The notes: generated by a model not told the origin, from the letters alone. Shown: positions 1 through 12,905, numbered from the stretch's first letter. The stretch is 64,000 nucleotides of DNA from Sphaerotilus hippei (GCF_003201595.1 NZ_QJJS01000002.1:148317-212316), one strand, 5' to 3'. Numbers and translations are program-made.

Positions 1-2
1 TC

Positions 3-524
3 GAATGGGGCGTGGCCGGGGACACCCGCTACCTGCGCAACAACTACCAGCTGCAGCAGTACTTCCCGCTGTCCAAGCGCTTCACGCTCGGCCTGAACGC
101 CGAGGTGGGCTGGGGCGTGGGCCTGAACGGGCGCACCTACCCGATCTTCAAGAACTTCTACGGCGGCGGTCTGGGCACGGTGCGTGCCTTCGACCAGAAC
201 TCGCTCGGCCCGATCGACGTGACCAATGCCTACATCGGCGGCAACCGGCGCATCAACGTCAACGCCGAGCTCTACGTGCCCTTCCCGGGCGCCGGCAATG
301 ACCGCACCCTGCGCCTGTTCGGCTACACCGATGCCGGCAACGTGTGGGGTGAAGGCCAGTCGATGGCCGACACCAAGGACAACCCGATCCGGGTGTCCGC
401 CGGCATCGGCCTGTCCTGGATCTCGCCGGTCGGCCCGCTCAAGCTCAGCTGGGGCACGCCCTTGCGTTATGCGCGAACGGATAGAATCCAACGCTTCCAG
501 TTCCAGATCGGCACTGCATTCTGA
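3..524 (+). CDS. bamA: Outer membrane assembly factor BamA, C-terminal part
   Basis: The C-terminal 173 residues of the BamA beta-barrel; the start lies outside the window. BamA is the barrel subunit of the BAM complex that inserts outer-membrane proteins. The visible part has the GG-x-GTVRAF motif typical of the Omp85 barrel (loop 6 VRGF region), alternating beta-strand texture, and ends in Phe, as expected for an outer-membrane beta-signal. It directly precedes skp and lpxD, the standard proteobacterial order. The stop codon overlaps the first ATG of skp, so the genes are probably translationally coupled. Confidence 0.95.
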   Translation, partial: EWGVAGDTRYLRNNYQLQQYFPLSKRFTLGLNAEVGWGVGLNGRTYPIFKNFYGGGLGTVRAFDQNSLGPIDVTNAYIGGNRRINVNAELYVPFPGAGNDRTLRLFGYTDAGNVWGEGQSMADTKDNPIRVSAGIGLSWISPVGPLKLSWGTPLRYARTDRIQRFQFQIGTAF

Positions 525-1051
525 TGATGAAGTCAATCCTACGCCCCCTCACCGCCTCGTTCGTCATCGCGCTGGGCGCACTCGCCGCCCCGGCCTCCCA
601 GGCGCAGGAGCTGCGCATCGGCTACGTGAATGGCGACCGTGTGCTGCGTGACGCCGCGCCCGCCAAGGCTGCCCTGGCCAAGCTGGAGGCGGAATTCGGC
701 AAGCGCGACAAGGACCTGAACGATCAGGTCAGCCGCCTGAAGGTCTCGGCCGACAAGCTCGAGAAGGAAGCGCTGACGCTGACCGAGACCGAACGTTCGC
801 GCCGCCAGCGTGAGCTGGTCGAGCAGGACCGCGACCTGCAGCGCAAGCGCCGCGAGTTCCAGGAAGACTTCGCTCAGCGCAAGAACGAGGAGACCCAGGG
901 CATCGTCGAGCGCGCCAACCGGGTCATCAAGCAGATCTTCGAGCAGGAAAAATACGACCTGATCGTGCAGGACGCGGTGTTCGCCTCCCCGCGCGTGGAC
1001 ATCACCGACAAGGTGATCAAGGCCCTCAACGCCGGCAGCAACGGCAAGTGA
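524..1051 (+). CDS. skp: Periplasmic chaperone Skp/OmpH
   Basis: A 175-residue Skp/OmpH chaperone, which holds unfolded outer-membrane proteins in the periplasm for BamA. Residues 1-27 form a signal peptide with a probable cleavage after ASQA. The middle (about 45-140) is highly charged and helical, matching the coiled-coil tentacles of the Skp trimer; a conserved [10 protein letters not shown] segment lies near the C-terminus. Two ATGs are adjacent: the one used here overlaps the bamA stop, and 527 is equally possible. Confidence 0.94.
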   Translation: MMKSILRPLTASFVIALGALAAPASQAQELRIGYVNGDRVLRDAAPAKAALAKLEAEFGKRDKDLNDQVSRLKVSADKLEKEALTLTETERSRRQRELVEQDRDLQRKRREFQEDFAQRKNEETQGIVERANRVIKQIFEQEKYDLIVQDAVFASPRVDITDKVIKALNAGSNGK

Positions 1052-1100
1052 GGGTGTGCGGCCGCTCCGGCGGCCGTGCCCCAGTTTCGGAGTACATGTC

Positions 1101-2132
1101 ATGACGCCGGTTTCCTTGCAGGCGCTGCAGGCAGCGCTGGGTGGAGAGCTGGCGGGTGACGTCGACCGCACGGTCGATCGAATCAGCCCGCTGGCCAGCG
1201 CCGGCCCGCAGTCCATCAGCTTCGTCACCCACCCGCGCTACCGCGCCCAGCTCGAGGCCTCGACGGCCGCCTGCGTGATCGTGTCGCCGGCCATGGTGGC
1301 CATGGTGCCCGCCGGGGTGGTCGCCTGGGTCGTGCCCGATCCCTACCTGCACTTCGCCCGGCTGACCCAGTGGTGGGCGCGCCAGGTGCGTCCCGGTGCC
1401 ACCCTCGGCGTGCACGCCACGGCGGTGGTTGCCGACGACGTGGTGCTCGGCGAGCAGGTCAGCATCGGGCCGATGGTGGTGATCGAGCCGGGCTCGGTCA
1501 TCGGTGATGGCGCGGTCATCGGCGCCCAGTGCTGCCTCGGCCGTGGCACGCGCATCGGCGCGGCCACGCGGCTCGCGCCCCGGGTCACGCTGATGGACGA
1601 CGTGCACATCGGCCAGCGCTGCCTGATCCACAGCGGCGCGGTGCTCGGGGCCGACGGCTTCGGCTTCGCCCCGCAGGACGGGCGCTGGATCAAGATCGAG
1701 CAGCTCGGCGGCGTGCGCGTGGGCGACGACGTCGAGATCGGCGCGAACACCTGCATCGACCGTGGTGCCCTCGAGCACACCGTGATCGGCGAGGGCGTCA
1801 AGCTCGACAACCAGATCCAGATTGGACACAACGTGCACATCGGTGCCCACAGCGCGATGGCCGGCTGCGTCGGCGTGGCGGGCAGCACGCGCATCGGCAG
1901 CGGCTGCACCGTCGGTGGGGCCGGCATGATCCTCGGGCATCTCGAGATCGCCGACGGTGTGCACATTTCGGCGGCCAGCGTGGTGATGAGGTCGATCACC
2001 AGGCCCGGCCAGTACACGGGGATCTTCCCCATCGATGAAAACGGCTCGTGGGAGAAGAACGCGGCATCGCTGCGTCAGCTCCATGTCCTCAGGGACCGCA
2101 TCCGAGCCTTGGAAAAGAAGACACAGCCATGA
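1101..2132 (+). CDS. lpxD: UDP-3-O-(3-hydroxyacyl)glucosamine N-acyltransferase LpxD
   Basis: A 343-residue LpxD, the third step of lipid A synthesis: it N-acylates UDP-3-O-acyl-glucosamine from 3-hydroxyacyl-ACP in the cytoplasm. An N-terminal uridine-binding domain (about 1-100) is followed by a long left-handed beta-helix of hexapeptide repeats (IG/VIG/IGA periodicity, about 105-310) and a C-terminal helix. The ATG at 1101 is chosen because a GGAG lies 8 bases upstream and the sequence from there matches the family start; an earlier in-frame start would add 15 unrelated residues. The stop overlaps the fabZ start (ATGA). Confidence 0.95.
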   Translation: MTPVSLQALQAALGGELAGDVDRTVDRISPLASAGPQSISFVTHPRYRAQLEASTAACVIVSPAMVAMVPAGVVAWVVPDPYLHFARLTQWWARQVRPGATLGVHATAVVADDVVLGEQVSIGPMVVIEPGSVIGDGAVIGAQCCLGRGTRIGAATRLAPRVTLMDDVHIGQRCLIHSGAVLGADGFGFAPQDGRWIKIEQLGGVRVGDDVEIGANTCIDRGALEHTVIGEGVKLDNQIQIGHNVHIGAHSAMAGCVGVAGSTRIGSGCTVGGAGMILGHLEIADGVHISAASVVMRSITRPGQYTGIFPIDENGSWEKNAASLRQLHVLRDRIRALEKKTQP

Positions 2133-2575
2133 GCGTGATGGACATTCACCAGATTCTGAAGAAACTGCCGCACCGTTATCCCCTGCTGCTGATCGACCGC
2201 GTGGTCGAGCTGGAGAAGGGTGTGCGCATCGTCGCTCAGAAGAACGTGACGATGAATGAGCCGCACTTCACCGGCCACTTCCCGCAGCGCCCGGTCATGC
2301 CGGGCGTGCTGATCCTCGAGGCCATGGCCCAGGCGGCGGCCATCCTGTCGTTCACGACCGAAGGCATCGAGCTCGACGACAAGACGGTCTACTACTTCGC
2401 GGGCATCGACGGCGCACGCTTCAAGCGTCCGGTCGAGCCGGGTGACCAGCTGATCATCGACGTCTCGATCGACCGGGTCAAGGCCGGCATCTACAAGTAC
2501 AGCGCCAAGGCCCTGGTCGACGGCAACGTCGTCTGCGAGGCCCAGCTGATGTGCACCCAGCGCCGCGTGGAGTGA
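2129..2575 (+). CDS. fabZ: 3-hydroxyacyl-ACP dehydratase FabZ
   Basis: A 148-residue FabZ, which dehydrates 3-hydroxyacyl-ACP in fatty acid elongation and competes with LpxA/LpxD for the same substrate. The hot-dog fold signature [11 protein letters not shown] places catalytic His50, with Glu64 on the following helix (LILEAMAQ). The ATG at 2129 overlaps the lpxD stop by four bases and gives the usual family length and N-terminus (MSVMDIHQI). Its place between lpxD and lpxA is the common proteobacterial order. Confidence 0.96.
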   Translation: MSVMDIHQILKKLPHRYPLLLIDRVVELEKGVRIVAQKNVTMNEPHFTGHFPQRPVMPGVLILEAMAQAAAILSFTTEGIELDDKTVYYFAGIDGARFKRPVEPGDQLIIDVSIDRVKAGIYKYSAKALVDGNVVCEAQLMCTQRRVE

Positions 2576-2583
2576 AGCCGGCC

Positions 2584-3372
2584 ATGGCGCAGATCCATCC
2601 GACCGCGCTGGTCGACCCGGCGGCCCGGCTGGGCGACGGGGTCGTCGTCGGCCCCTGCACGGTCATCGGCCCTGACGTGTGCATCGGCGCAGGCACCCGG
2701 GTGGGTGCGCACTGCGTGATCGAAGGCCGCACGACCATCGGCGTCGACAACCGCATCTTCCAGTTCAACTCCATCGGCGCGGTGCCTCAGGACATGAGCT
2801 ACGGGGGCGAGCCCACCGAGCTGGTGATCGGGGACCGCAACACCATCCGCGAGTTCTGCACCTTCAACACCGGCACGCTGAAGGAAGAGGGCGTCACCCG
2901 CGTCGGCTCCGACAACTGGGTCATGGCCTATGTGCACATCGCCCACGACGTGCGCCTGGGCGACCACTGCGTGCTGGCCAACAACGCCACGCTGGCCGGC
3001 CACGTCCATGTCGGCGACTGGGCGACGATCGGCGGGCTGAGCGGCGTGCACCAGTTCGTGCACATCGGCGCGCACGCGATGATCGGCTTCCAGGGTCATG
3101 TGGCGCAGGACGTGCCGCCGTTCATGACGGTCGACGGCAACCCGCTGGCGGTGCGCGCGGTCAACCTGACCGGGCTGCGCCGGCGCGACTTCAGCGCCGA
3201 GCGCATCACGCTGATCCGCCAGATCCACAAGCTGATGTACCGATCCTCGCTGCCGCTGGAGCAGGCGATGGAGCAGGTCGCCGCGCTGCGCGGCAGCTCG
3301 CCGGACTCCGATGCCGACGTGCAGGTCATGCTGGACTTCGTGGCCGGCGCTCGCCGCGGCCTCGTGCGCTGA
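2584..3372 (+). CDS. lpxA: UDP-N-acetylglucosamine acyltransferase LpxA
   Basis: A 262-residue LpxA, the first committed acyltransferase of lipid A synthesis. The N-terminal two-thirds is a left-handed beta-helix of hexapeptide repeats. HIAHD at residues 118-122 contains the catalytic base (His121, equivalent to E. coli His125). The C-terminal about 75 residues form the helical cap ([11 protein letters not shown] onward). The ATG at 2584 lies 8 bases after the fabZ stop and gives the family N-terminus [10 protein letters not shown]. Confidence 0.96.
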   Translation: MAQIHPTALVDPAARLGDGVVVGPCTVIGPDVCIGAGTRVGAHCVIEGRTTIGVDNRIFQFNSIGAVPQDMSYGGEPTELVIGDRNTIREFCTFNTGTLKEEGVTRVGSDNWVMAYVHIAHDVRLGDHCVLANNATLAGHVHVGDWATIGGLSGVHQFVHIGAHAMIGFQGHVAQDVPPFMTVDGNPLAVRAVNLTGLRRRDFSAERITLIRQIHKLMYRSSLPLEQAMEQVAALRGSSPDSDADVQVMLDFVAGARRGLVR

Positions 3373-3380
3373 ATCGACCG

Positions 3381-4529
3381 ATGTCGTCTTCCGATCCCCG
3401 AGTGGCCCTGGTGGCCGGCGAAGCGTCCGGTGACCTGCTCGCCGGCATGCTGCTGCGGGCCTTGCGCGAACGCTGGCCCGGGCTGCAGTCCGCAGGCATC
3501 GGCGGGCCGCAGATGGCCGCGCAGGGCTTCGATGCCTGGTGGCCGCACGACCTGCTGGCCATCCATGGCTACAGCATGGAGCTGGTGCGCAAGCTGTGGG
3601 GCCTGCTGCGCCTGCGCCGTGAACTCGGCGACCGGCTGCTGGCCGAACGGCCCGAGGTCTTCATCGGCGTGGATGCACCCGACTTCAACCTCGGGCTCGA
3701 GACCCGCCTCAAGCGGGCCGGCATCCCCACCGTGCACTTCGTCAGTCCGTCGATCTGGGCCTGGCGCGGTTCGCGCATCCACAAGATCCGCGCCGCCTGC
3801 GACCACGTGCTGTGCCTGTTCCCGTTCGAGCCCGAGATCTACCACCGGGCCGGCATCGCCGCGACCTACGTGGGCCATCCGCTGGCCGACGTCATCCCGA
3901 TGGAGGTGCCGCGGTCGAGCGCCCGTGCGGCGCTGGGCCTGCCCGAGGACGCCACCGTGATCGCGCTGCTGCCGGGCAGCCGGCGTGGCGAGATGAACTA
4001 CATCGCCCCGCGCCTGCTGGCGGCCGCGGCGCTGCTGCGGCAGCGCCGCCCGGAGCTGCGCTTCGTGCTGCCGGTCGTGCCCGGCCTGCGGCCGCTGCTC
4101 GAGCCGATGCTGGCCCGCCATGCGCCGGGCGTGCCCATCCAGGTGCTCGACGGCCAGTCGCATGCCGCGCTGGCGGCCTGCGACCTGACGCTGATCGCCA
4201 GCGGCACGGCCACGCTGGAGGCCGCGCTGTTCAAGCGGCCGATGGTCATCACCTACAACATGCACTGGGCCTCGTGGCAGCGCATGCAGCGCATGGCCTA
4301 CCAGCCCTGGGTGGGCCTGCCCAACATCCTGCTGCGCAGCTTCGTCGTGCCCGAGCTGCTGCAGCAGTCCTGCACCGCCGAGGCGCTGGCCGGCGAGGCG
4401 CTGTCCTGGCTGGACAGCCCGTCGCGCCGTGCCGGCGTCGAGCAGCGCTTCACCGAACTCCACCACCAGCTGCGCCAGGGAACGGCGCAGCGTGCGACCG
4501 ATGCGATCGCGCAAGTGCTCGGTCGATGA
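3381..4529 (+). CDS. lpxB: Lipid-A-disaccharide synthase LpxB
   Basis: A 382-residue LpxB, a peripheral-membrane GT19 glycosyltransferase that joins UDP-2,3-diacylglucosamine and lipid X into the disaccharide. The family N-terminus [15 protein letters not shown] is present, then the conserved SPSIWAW segment, the LLPGSR nucleotide-sugar motif and [10 protein letters not shown] near residue 275. The ATG at 3381 follows the lpxA stop by 8 bases. The reading frame is open further upstream through lpxA, but that part is antifamily sequence and not coding. The 3' end overlaps rnhB. Confidence 0.95.
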   Translation: MSSSDPRVALVAGEASGDLLAGMLLRALRERWPGLQSAGIGGPQMAAQGFDAWWPHDLLAIHGYSMELVRKLWGLLRLRRELGDRLLAERPEVFIGVDAPDFNLGLETRLKRAGIPTVHFVSPSIWAWRGSRIHKIRAACDHVLCLFPFEPEIYHRAGIAATYVGHPLADVIPMEVPRSSARAALGLPEDATVIALLPGSRRGEMNYIAPRLLAAAALLRQRRPELRFVLPVVPGLRPLLEPMLARHAPGVPIQVLDGQSHAALAACDLTLIASGTATLEAALFKRPMVITYNMHWASWQRMQRMAYQPWVGLPNILLRSFVVPELLQQSCTAEALAGEALSWLDSPSRRAGVEQRFTELHHQLRQGTAQRATDAIAQVLGR

Positions 4530-5169
4530 GCGCGCCACCGTCACGTCTGCCGGGTCGCAGTTCGTGCTGAGTTTCGATCGTCCGGGGCTGATGGCCGGCG
4601 TCGACGAGGCCGGCCGCGGGCCGCTGGCCGGCCCGGTGGTGGCCGCCGCCGTCATCCTCGACGACCTGAACCCGGTCGACGGCCTGGCCGACTCCAAGGT
4701 GCTGTCGCCGCGTCGCCGCGAACGGCTGTTCGACGAGATCCGCGCCCGTGCGCTGGCCTGCTGCATCGCCGAGGCCAGCGTCGAGGAGATCGACCGCCTC
4801 AACATCCTGCAGGCCACGATGCTGGCCATGCGCCGGGCGGTCGAAGGGCTGCGCCTGCGGCCGGCCAAGGTGCTGGTCGACGGCAACCGCATCCCGACCC
4901 TGCGCATCCCGGCCGAGGCCATCGTCAAGGGCGATTCGAAGGTGCAGGCGATCTCGGCGGCATCCATCCTGGCCAAGGTCCATCGTGACCGCCTGTGCCT
5001 GGCGCTGCACGAGCGCCATCCGCTGTACGGTTTTGACGTGCACAAGGGCTATCCGACCGCCGCTCACCTGGCGGCGCTGCGCCAGCACGGTCCTTGTGAA
5101 CAGCATCGCCATTCTTATGCCCCGGTGCGCGAGGCGGCTGCTCGCCAGCGGCTGCCCGGTGGCGCCTGA
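4501..5169 (+). CDS. rnhB: Ribonuclease HII
   Basis: RNase HII, which cleaves RNA in RNA/DNA hybrids and starts removal of misincorporated ribonucleotides. The catalytic motif [13 protein letters not shown] gives the first Asp-Glu pair; LADSK and the SILAKVHRD region supply further active-site residues; the HxGY motif (HKGYPTAAH) is near the C-terminus. The ATG at 4501 overlaps lpxB by 29 bases and gives 222 residues, slightly long for the family. GTG at 4564 or ATG at 4591 would give a more usual N-terminus, so the start is uncertain. Confidence 0.9.
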   Translation: MRSRKCSVDERATVTSAGSQFVLSFDRPGLMAGVDEAGRGPLAGPVVAAAVILDDLNPVDGLADSKVLSPRRRERLFDEIRARALACCIAEASVEEIDRLNILQATMLAMRRAVEGLRLRPAKVLVDGNRIPTLRIPAEAIVKGDSKVQAISAASILAKVHRDRLCLALHERHPLYGFDVHKGYPTAAHLAALRQHGPCEQHRHSYAPVREAAARQRLPGGA

Positions 5170-5186
5170 ACCCGAGGGCTCCCGCC

Positions 5187-5966
5187 ATGAAAGAACCCAG
5201 ACACATCACGTCGCGCAACCATCCGCTGGTCAAGGACCTGCGGCGGCTGGCGCAGGAGCCCGGTGCCTATCGCAAGCTGGGCCTGGTCTGGCTCGAGGGC
5301 GATCACCTCTGCCGCGCGCTGCTGGCCCGCGGCGGCGTGCCGCTGCAGTCGGTCGTCGGCGCGAGCGCGTGGTTGCAGCCGGGGCCGCGCGAGCTGGCCC
5401 TGGCGGCGGCCGAGGTGACGGTGATCGACGATGCGCTGCTGGGCGAGGTGAGTTCGCTCGAGTCGCCGGCGAACATCGGCTTCCTGATCGCCGCGCCGGA
5501 GCGCGGGCGTGCGCCGCTGCAGGGTGTGCCCACCGTGGTGCTTGACCGCCTGCAGGACCCCGGCAACGTCGGCACCATCCTGCGCAGCGCCGGTGCGCTG
5601 GGCGTGCGCCAGGTGCTGGCGCTCAAGGGGGGCGCGGCCTTCTGGTCCCCCAAGGTGCTGCGCGCGGGCATGGGGGCCCACTTCGGCCTGCACCTGGTCG
5701 AGGGGCTGATCGTCAGCGAACTCGACGCGATCGAGGTGCCGCTGATCGCCACCAGCTCGCACGCGGCCGATGCGCTGCACGAGCGGCGCCTGCCGACCCC
5801 CTGCGCCTGGGTGTTCGGCCACGAGGGTCAGGGGGTGGCCCCGGCCCTGATGGAGCGCTGCCAGCTGACGCTGCGCATTCCCCAGCCGGGCGGCGAAGAA
5901 TCGCTCAACGTGGCGGCAGCCACCGCGATCTGCCTGTACGAATCGGCCCGCCAGCGGCTGGTCTGA
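5187..5966 (+). CDS. SpoU/TrmH-family RNA 2'-O-methyltransferase
   Basis: A 259-residue SPOUT-class methyltransferase. An N-terminal substrate-binding domain (about 1-110, starting TSRNHPLVKDLRRLA) precedes a TrmH/SpoU catalytic domain with all three motifs: LQDPGNVGTILRSAGALGV (motif 1, Asn/Arg), FGHEGQGVAP (motif 2) and IPQPGGEESLNVAAATAI (motif 3, SAM knot). The family modifies ribose 2'-OH in rRNA or tRNA; the exact target cannot be read from sequence. It starts 17 bases after rnhB and is probably cotranscribed. ppsR converges on it. Confidence 0.9.
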   Translation: MKEPRHITSRNHPLVKDLRRLAQEPGAYRKLGLVWLEGDHLCRALLARGGVPLQSVVGASAWLQPGPRELALAAAEVTVIDDALLGEVSSLESPANIGFLIAAPERGRAPLQGVPTVVLDRLQDPGNVGTILRSAGALGVRQVLALKGGAAFWSPKVLRAGMGAHFGLHLVEGLIVSELDAIEVPLIATSSHAADALHERRLPTPCAWVFGHEGQGVAPALMERCQLTLRIPQPGGEESLNVAAATAICLYESARQRLV

Positions 5967-6020
5967 TCCCCGCATCCGCCTGCGCGAACGCCGCGCGGGC
6001 AGGGCGGTGCGTCGGGTGGC

Positions 6021-6842
6021 TCAGTAGATGAGCCGGTCCGGGCGGATGTCGCGCAGGATGGTGGTGGCGATCTCCTCGATCGACTTGTGGGTCGACGACA
6101 GCCAGGAGATGCCGGCCCGCTTCATCAGCCGTTCGGCCTCGTTGATCTCGTAGCGGCAGTTCGACAGCGCCGCGTACTTGCTGCCGGGTCGACGCTCGTT
6201 GCGGATCTGGCTCAGCCGGTCGGCATCGATGGTCAGGCCGAAGCACTTGCGCTTGTAGGGCTCGAGCATCGAGGGCAGGCAGTCGCGCTCGAAATCCTCG
6301 GGGATCAGCGGGTAGTTGGCCGCCTTGACGCCGTGCTGCATCGCCAGATAGAGCGAGGTCGGCGTCTTGCCGCTGCGGCTGACGCCCACGAGGATCACGT
6401 CGGCCGAGTCGAGGTTGCGGGCCGACTGGCCGTCGTCGTGGGCCAGCGAGAAGTTGATCGCCTCGATGCGGTCGTGGTACTCCTGACTCTTGGCTACGTC
6501 CGAGAAGCGGCCGACCCGGTGGTTGCTCTTGATGCCCAGCTCGCTCTCCAGCGGCTCGACGAAGCTCTGGAACATGTCGAGCACCAGCGCATTGGCGTTG
6601 TCGTGCACCAGGCGCCGGGCCTCCTCGTCGATCAGCGTGATGAACACGATCGGCCGCTGGCCTTCGGTGGCCACCGTCGTGTTGATCTCCTCGAGGATCT
6701 GGCGGGCCTTCTCCGGGGTGTCGATGAAGGGTCGACGCACGTGGCGGTGCTTGGTGGAGAACTGGGCCAGGATGGAGTTGCCGAAGGTCTCGGCGGTGAT
6801 GCCGGTGCCGTCGGAGACGAAAAAGACTGTGCGGTTGGGCAT
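6021..6842 (-). CDS. ppsR: PEP synthase regulatory protein PpsR (kinase/pyrophosphorylase)
   Basis: A 273-residue DUF299 protein, the bifunctional ADP-dependent kinase and Pi-dependent pyrophosphorylase that inactivates and reactivates PEP synthase by phosphorylating a Thr beside its catalytic His. The N-terminus NRTVFFVSDGTGITAET and the P-loop GVSRSGKT (residues 153-160) are diagnostic. The ATG at 6842 gives the family N-terminus; the frame is open for 55 more codons upstream without family resemblance. It is divergent from ppsA, its expected target. Confidence 0.95.
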   Translation of the reverse strand: MPNRTVFFVSDGTGITAETFGNSILAQFSTKHRHVRRPFIDTPEKARQILEEINTTVATEGQRPIVFITLIDEEARRLVHDNANALVLDMFQSFVEPLESELGIKSNHRVGRFSDVAKSQEYHDRIEAINFSLAHDDGQSARNLDSADVILVGVSRSGKTPTSLYLAMQHGVKAANYPLIPEDFERDCLPSMLEPYKRKCFGLTIDADRLSQIRNERRPGSKYAALSNCRYEINEAERLMKRAGISWLSSTHKSIEEIATTILRDIRPDRLIY

Positions 6843-7066
6843 GCTGGTCGCGGGCAAGTGCAAAAAGTGGCCTCGTGCGAGGTACAGGGACGTTACATGA
6901 TAGGTCCGCACGACCTTAGAATGTCTGCCAATACGCGACGCCCCATGAGCTTTCCGATCCCACCCCGCCACGAACAACACCCACAAAGGTGTGGTGGATC
7001 GACGCACGCCCGCACGGGCACTCTGGCTGGCGACGCCCCGGTTTTTTTACATCACGGAGCTTCTGC

Positions 7067-9463
<2,397 letters not shown>

Positions 9464-9515
9464 TGCGTCCTGCCAGGCCCTGACCTCACCGGTCCGGGCC
9501 TGCGCCACCCCTGCA

Positions 9516-9549
9516 CCCCGGGCCCGCGCGAGCGATTCCCGGGGTTTTT
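9516..9549 (+). terminator. Intrinsic terminator of ppsA
   Basis: A 7-bp perfect stem (CCCCGGG at 9516-9522 with CCCGGGG at 9538-9544) is followed directly by TTTTT. It ends the ppsA transcript 53 bases after the stop and insulates the symporter gene. Confidence 0.8.
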
Positions 9550-9655
9550 CTTGAGCGGTGCGGGCCGGCGCGCGGCGACACTGTGACGGCGCGCCGTGCG
9601 CCGGCGCTGCCGTGCGGCCCCGTGTCGTCCCGCCGCCTGCTGAGGAGAGACCTTC

Positions 9656-11770
9656 TTGTCCCGACCTGCCGCGCCCTCGGAGCAGACCAGGGTGTTCACC
9701 CATGTGCTGCACCGGCGTTATGCGCTCTACACCGTCGGCGTGCTGCTGTTCGTGATCCTGCTGGGGTTGCTGGAGCGCGTGGGCTGGTCCCGCAGCTGGA
9801 TCGGCGGCACCTTCCTGTTCGCCACCGTCATCGTCTATGCGGTCATCGGCCTGATGTCGCGCACCACCGACGAGGCCGAGTACTACGTGGCCGGACGCCG
9901 GGTGCCGGCGATCTACAACGGCATGGCGACGGCGGCGGACTGGATGTCCGCCGCCTCCTTCATCGGCACGGCGGGCGTGCTCTACCTGCAGGGCTTCGCC
10001 GGCCTGGCCTACATCCTGGGCTGGACCGGCGGCTACTGCCTCGTGGCCCTGCTGCTGGCGCCCTACCTGCGTCGCCAGGGCTGCGTCACCCTGCCCGAGT
10101 TCCTGGGGGCCCGCTACGGCGGCGTGCTGCCGCGGCTGGTCGGCGTGGCCGCGGTGGTGCTGGTGTCCTTCGTCTATGTCGTCGTGCAGATCTACGGCGT
10201 CGGGCTGATCACCTCCCACCTGACGGGCTTCAATTTCGAGGTCGGCGTCTTCGTCGGGGTGGGCGGGGTGCTGGTCTGCTCCTTCCTGGGCGGCATGCGG
10301 GCGGTCACCTGGACCCAGGTGGCGCAGTACATCGTGCTGATCGTCGCCTACCTGACGCCGGTGGTGTGGCTGTCGCTGAACCAGACCGGCAGCCCCTTGC
10401 CGCTGATGAGCTACGGCCAGCAGCTGGCCCAGGTGAGCGCCCGCGAGGCGGCCCTGCAGCACGATCCCGGCGAACGCTCGGTGAGGGACATGCTGGCGCT
10501 GCGGGCGGCCGACCTGCAGCGCAAGCTCGACGACGTGCCTCAGGCCATGGTCGACGATGCCGAGACCCTGGCGGCGCAGGCCCGTGCGCTGCAGGCGGCC
10601 GACGCGTCGCTGCCGGCGCAGCAGCGTGCCGAGCGGCGCTACCTCAACCGCCCGCAGACCGAGGAGGCCGCTCGCCTGGCCTACCAGCACCAGTACGACG
10701 AGACCCGGCTGCACGCGGCGCCGCTGGCGGGCATGCCACCCCAGGCGCTGCCCCATGCCGCAGGGGATCCGGCGGGGGATGCGGCGTCGAGGTCGGCCTA
10801 CGAGGTGGCGCGCCGCAACTTCGCCGCGCTGGTGATGTGCCTGATGCTGGGCACGGCCGCCATGCCCCATGTGCTGACCCGCTACTTCACCACGCCATCG
10901 GTGCGTGAGGCCCGGCGCTCGGTGGCCTGGTCGCTGTTCTTCATCGTGCTGCTCTACCTGGCCGCGCCGGCGCTGGCGGTGATGGTCAAGTACGAGGTGC
11001 TGACCACGCTGATCGGCACGCCCTTCGATCAGCTGCCGGCCTGGATCCAGCGCTGGAGCAAGCTCGATCCCAGCCTGGTGGCGGTCGAGGACGTCAACGG
11101 CGACGGCCTGCTGCAGCTGGCCGAGATGCGCCTGGGGGGCGACGTCATCGTGCTGGCGGCACCGGAGATCGGCGGCCTGCCGCTGGTGGTGACCTATCTG
11201 GTGGCCGCGGGCGGCCTGGCGGCGGCGCTGTCGACGGCCGACGGGCTGCTGCTGACCATCTCCAATGCGCTGTCGCACGACCTCTACTACCGCGTGGTCA
11301 ATCCGGCGGCCGCGCCGATCCGGCGTGTCATGGTGTCCAAGTTCCTGGTGCTGGTGGTGGCGCTGCTGGCGGCGTTCATCGCGTCGCTGAAGTTCGCCGA
11401 CATCCTGCAGTTCGTCTCGGCGGCGTTCTCGCTGGCCGCGGCCGCCTTCTTCCCGGCGCTGGTGCTGGGCATCTTCTGGCGCCGGGCCAGCCGGACCGGG
11501 GCGAGCCTGGGCATGCTGGTCGGGCTGGCCGTGTGCCTCTACTACATGGTGACCAACCAGCCCCAGCTGCGGGCCCTGTTCGGCGTGACCCTGCCGCTGG
11601 CGCAATGCCGGTGGTGGGACATCGAGCCGATCGCCGCGGGCATCTTCGGCGTGCCCGCGGGCATGGCGGCCCTGGTGGTGGGCAGCTGGCTCTGGCCGGC
11701 CTCCCCCGACGAGCATGAGGCGCACCAGCGGGTCGTCGATGCGATCCGCTTCCCGGGGCCTGGCGAATAG
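9656..11770 (+). CDS. Sodium:solute symporter with long inserted loop and EF-hand-like motif
   Basis: A 704-residue SSS-family sodium:solute symporter of the inner membrane, closest in texture to the large VC_2705-type group; ActP-like acetate/pyruvate transport is possible but not shown. Early helices carry [29 protein letters not shown], the family core. Residues about 255-380 form a hydrophilic, alanine-rich insert between helices. Residues 479-490 read [12 protein letters not shown], an exact EF-hand-type DxNxDGxxxxxE loop. The TTG start at 9656 is chosen for the AGGAGAGA six bases upstream; no family-compatible ATG exists. No DUF4212 partner gene is present. Confidence 0.88.
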   Translation: MSRPAAPSEQTRVFTHVLHRRYALYTVGVLLFVILLGLLERVGWSRSWIGGTFLFATVIVYAVIGLMSRTTDEAEYYVAGRRVPAIYNGMATAADWMSAASFIGTAGVLYLQGFAGLAYILGWTGGYCLVALLLAPYLRRQGCVTLPEFLGARYGGVLPRLVGVAAVVLVSFVYVVVQIYGVGLITSHLTGFNFEVGVFVGVGGVLVCSFLGGMRAVTWTQVAQYIVLIVAYLTPVVWLSLNQTGSPLPLMSYGQQLAQVSAREAALQHDPGERSVRDMLALRAADLQRKLDDVPQAMVDDAETLAAQARALQAADASLPAQQRAERRYLNRPQTEEAARLAYQHQYDETRLHAAPLAGMPPQALPHAAGDPAGDAASRSAYEVARRNFAALVMCLMLGTAAMPHVLTRYFTTPSVREARRSVAWSLFFIVLLYLAAPALAVMVKYEVLTTLIGTPFDQLPAWIQRWSKLDPSLVAVEDVNGDGLLQLAEMRLGGDVIVLAAPEIGGLPLVVTYLVAAGGLAAALSTADGLLLTISNALSHDLYYRVVNPAAAPIRRVMVSKFLVLVVALLAAFIASLKFADILQFVSAAFSLAAAAFFPALVLGIFWRRASRTGASLGMLVGLAVCLYYMVTNQPQLRALFGVTLPLAQCRWWDIEPIAAGIFGVPAGMAALVVGSWLWPASPDEHEAHQRVVDAIRFPGPGE

Positions 11771-11775
11771 TCTGC

Positions 11776-11805
11776 TGGACCTGGGGTGGTGGCAGGTGCT
11801 ATACT
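11776..11805 (+). promoter_or_regulatory. Probable promoter of the rpsF operon
   Basis: An extended -10 (TGCTATACT, hexamer 11800-11805) lies 18 bases after a TGGACC -35-like hexamer (11776-11781). A leader of about 70 bases follows before rpsF, with two short potential stems (GCACC/GGTGC and TTCCG/CGGAA). Such a leader could be the S6:S18 autoregulatory site known in other bacteria; that part is inference only. Confidence 0.55.
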
Positions 11806-11882
11806 GGTCGGCTTTCCCTTGCTGCACCTGTTACAGACGCAACGGTGCGGCTTCCGATTCACGGAACCCACAAGGAGTATCC

Positions 11883-12245
11883 ATGCGTCACTACGAAATC
11901 GTGCTGCTGGTCCATCCGGACCAGAGCGAACAAGTTCCAGCCATGCTGGAGCGTTACAAGAGCCTGGTGACCGCCAGCGGCGGTGCCGTGCACCGTGTTG
12001 AGGATTGGGGCCGCTTCCAGCTGGCCTACATGATCAACAAGCTGGCCAAGGCGCACTACCTGTGCATCAACATCGAGTGCACCAAGGAAGTGTTGGTCGA
12101 GCTCGAAACCGGCTTCCGCTTCAACGATGCGGTGCTGCGTCATCTGACCGTCAAGAAGGACAAGGCTGACACCGGTCCTTCCGCGATGATGAAGCGCGTC
12201 GAGAAGGAAGAAGCCCGCAAGTCTCAGCAGGAGACGACCTCCTGA
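11883..12245 (+). CDS. rpsF: 30S ribosomal protein S6
   Basis: A 120-residue S6 starting [17 protein letters not shown], with the central [19 protein letters not shown] segment. S6 pairs with S18 on the 30S platform, and its partner rpsR is two genes downstream. The ATG at 11883 has AAGGAG nearby; the frame is open upstream into the symporter end but lacks homology there. First gene of rpsF-priB-rpsR-rplI. Confidence 0.97.
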   Translation: MRHYEIVLLVHPDQSEQVPAMLERYKSLVTASGGAVHRVEDWGRFQLAYMINKLAKAHYLCINIECTKEVLVELETGFRFNDAVLRHLTVKKDKADTGPSAMMKRVEKEEARKSQQETTS

Positions 12246-12292
12246 GTGTGCGCTGCACGCCCAGCTCCTGATCCGCGCGAGCGAGACCGGTC

Positions 12293-12601
12293 ATGAATCG
12301 GATTGAACTCAGCGCCCAGATCATGGAGCGTCTGCCCATGCGCTACACCCCCGCCGGCCTGCCGGCTCTGGATGTCCGGCTGTCCCATGCCTCCAGGCAG
12401 GAACATCTGGGCCAGATGCGGCAGGTGGATCTCGAGATCCACGCCACCGGCATCGGGGAAACGGCCTTGCAACTGGAGCGTCTGGCGGTGGGTTCCACCG
12501 TCCAGGTCACCGGTTTCCTGGCCAGGCAGCGCAACGGGCGTGGCGTGATGCTGCACATCATCGAGCTCGACTCTCGTTCCAACGTTCCAGATTCGTTTTA
12601 G
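12293..12601 (+). CDS. priB: Primosomal replication protein N (PriB)
   Basis: A 102-residue single-domain OB-fold protein that binds ssDNA in PriA-dependent replication restart. Its place between rpsF and rpsR is diagnostic for beta- and gammaproteobacterial PriB. The sequence has the PAGLPALDVRLSHAS strand pattern and the ALQLERLAVGSTVQVTGFLA segment conserved with SSB-derived PriB. The start is 48 bases after rpsF. Confidence 0.92.
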   Translation: MNRIELSAQIMERLPMRYTPAGLPALDVRLSHASRQEHLGQMRQVDLEIHATGIGETALQLERLAVGSTVQVTGFLARQRNGRGVMLHIIELDSRSNVPDSF

Positions 12602-12610
12602 GAGGTTCAC

Positions 12611-12895
12611 ATGCCCCCGCCACGTGGTAAGTTTTCCAAAGACCGCAAGACCAAGCGCAACCAGCAATCGCTGCTGTTCAAGCGCAAGCGCTTCTGCCGC
12701 TTCACGGTCGCCGGTGTCGAGCACATCGACTACAAGGACATGGATGTCCTGCGCGACTTCGTCGGCGAGAACGGCAAGATCACGCCGGCTCGCCTGACGG
12801 GCACCCGTGCCATTTTCCAGCGCCAGCTGACCGTGGCCATCAAGCGTGCTCGCTTCCTGGCCCTGCTGCCGTACAGCGACCAGCACAAGGTCTGA
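12611..12895 (+). CDS. rpsR: 30S ribosomal protein S18
   Basis: A 94-residue S18 with a basic N-terminus ([15 protein letters not shown]), the [16 protein letters not shown] core and the [31 protein letters not shown]-terminal part characteristic of the family. It begins 9 bases after priB with AGGAGG upstream. The C-terminal 20 or so residues are slightly longer than in E. coli. Confidence 0.97.
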   Translation: MPPPRGKFSKDRKTKRNQQSLLFKRKRFCRFTVAGVEHIDYKDMDVLRDFVGENGKITPARLTGTRAIFQRQLTVAIKRARFLALLPYSDQHKV

Positions 12896-12905
12896 GGAGC
12901 CACTG

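Noticed and set aside
2679..3380. Upstream extension of lpxB through lpxA
   Set aside because: The open frame overlaps lpxA out of frame and has no LpxB resemblance before [14 protein letters not shown] at 3381.
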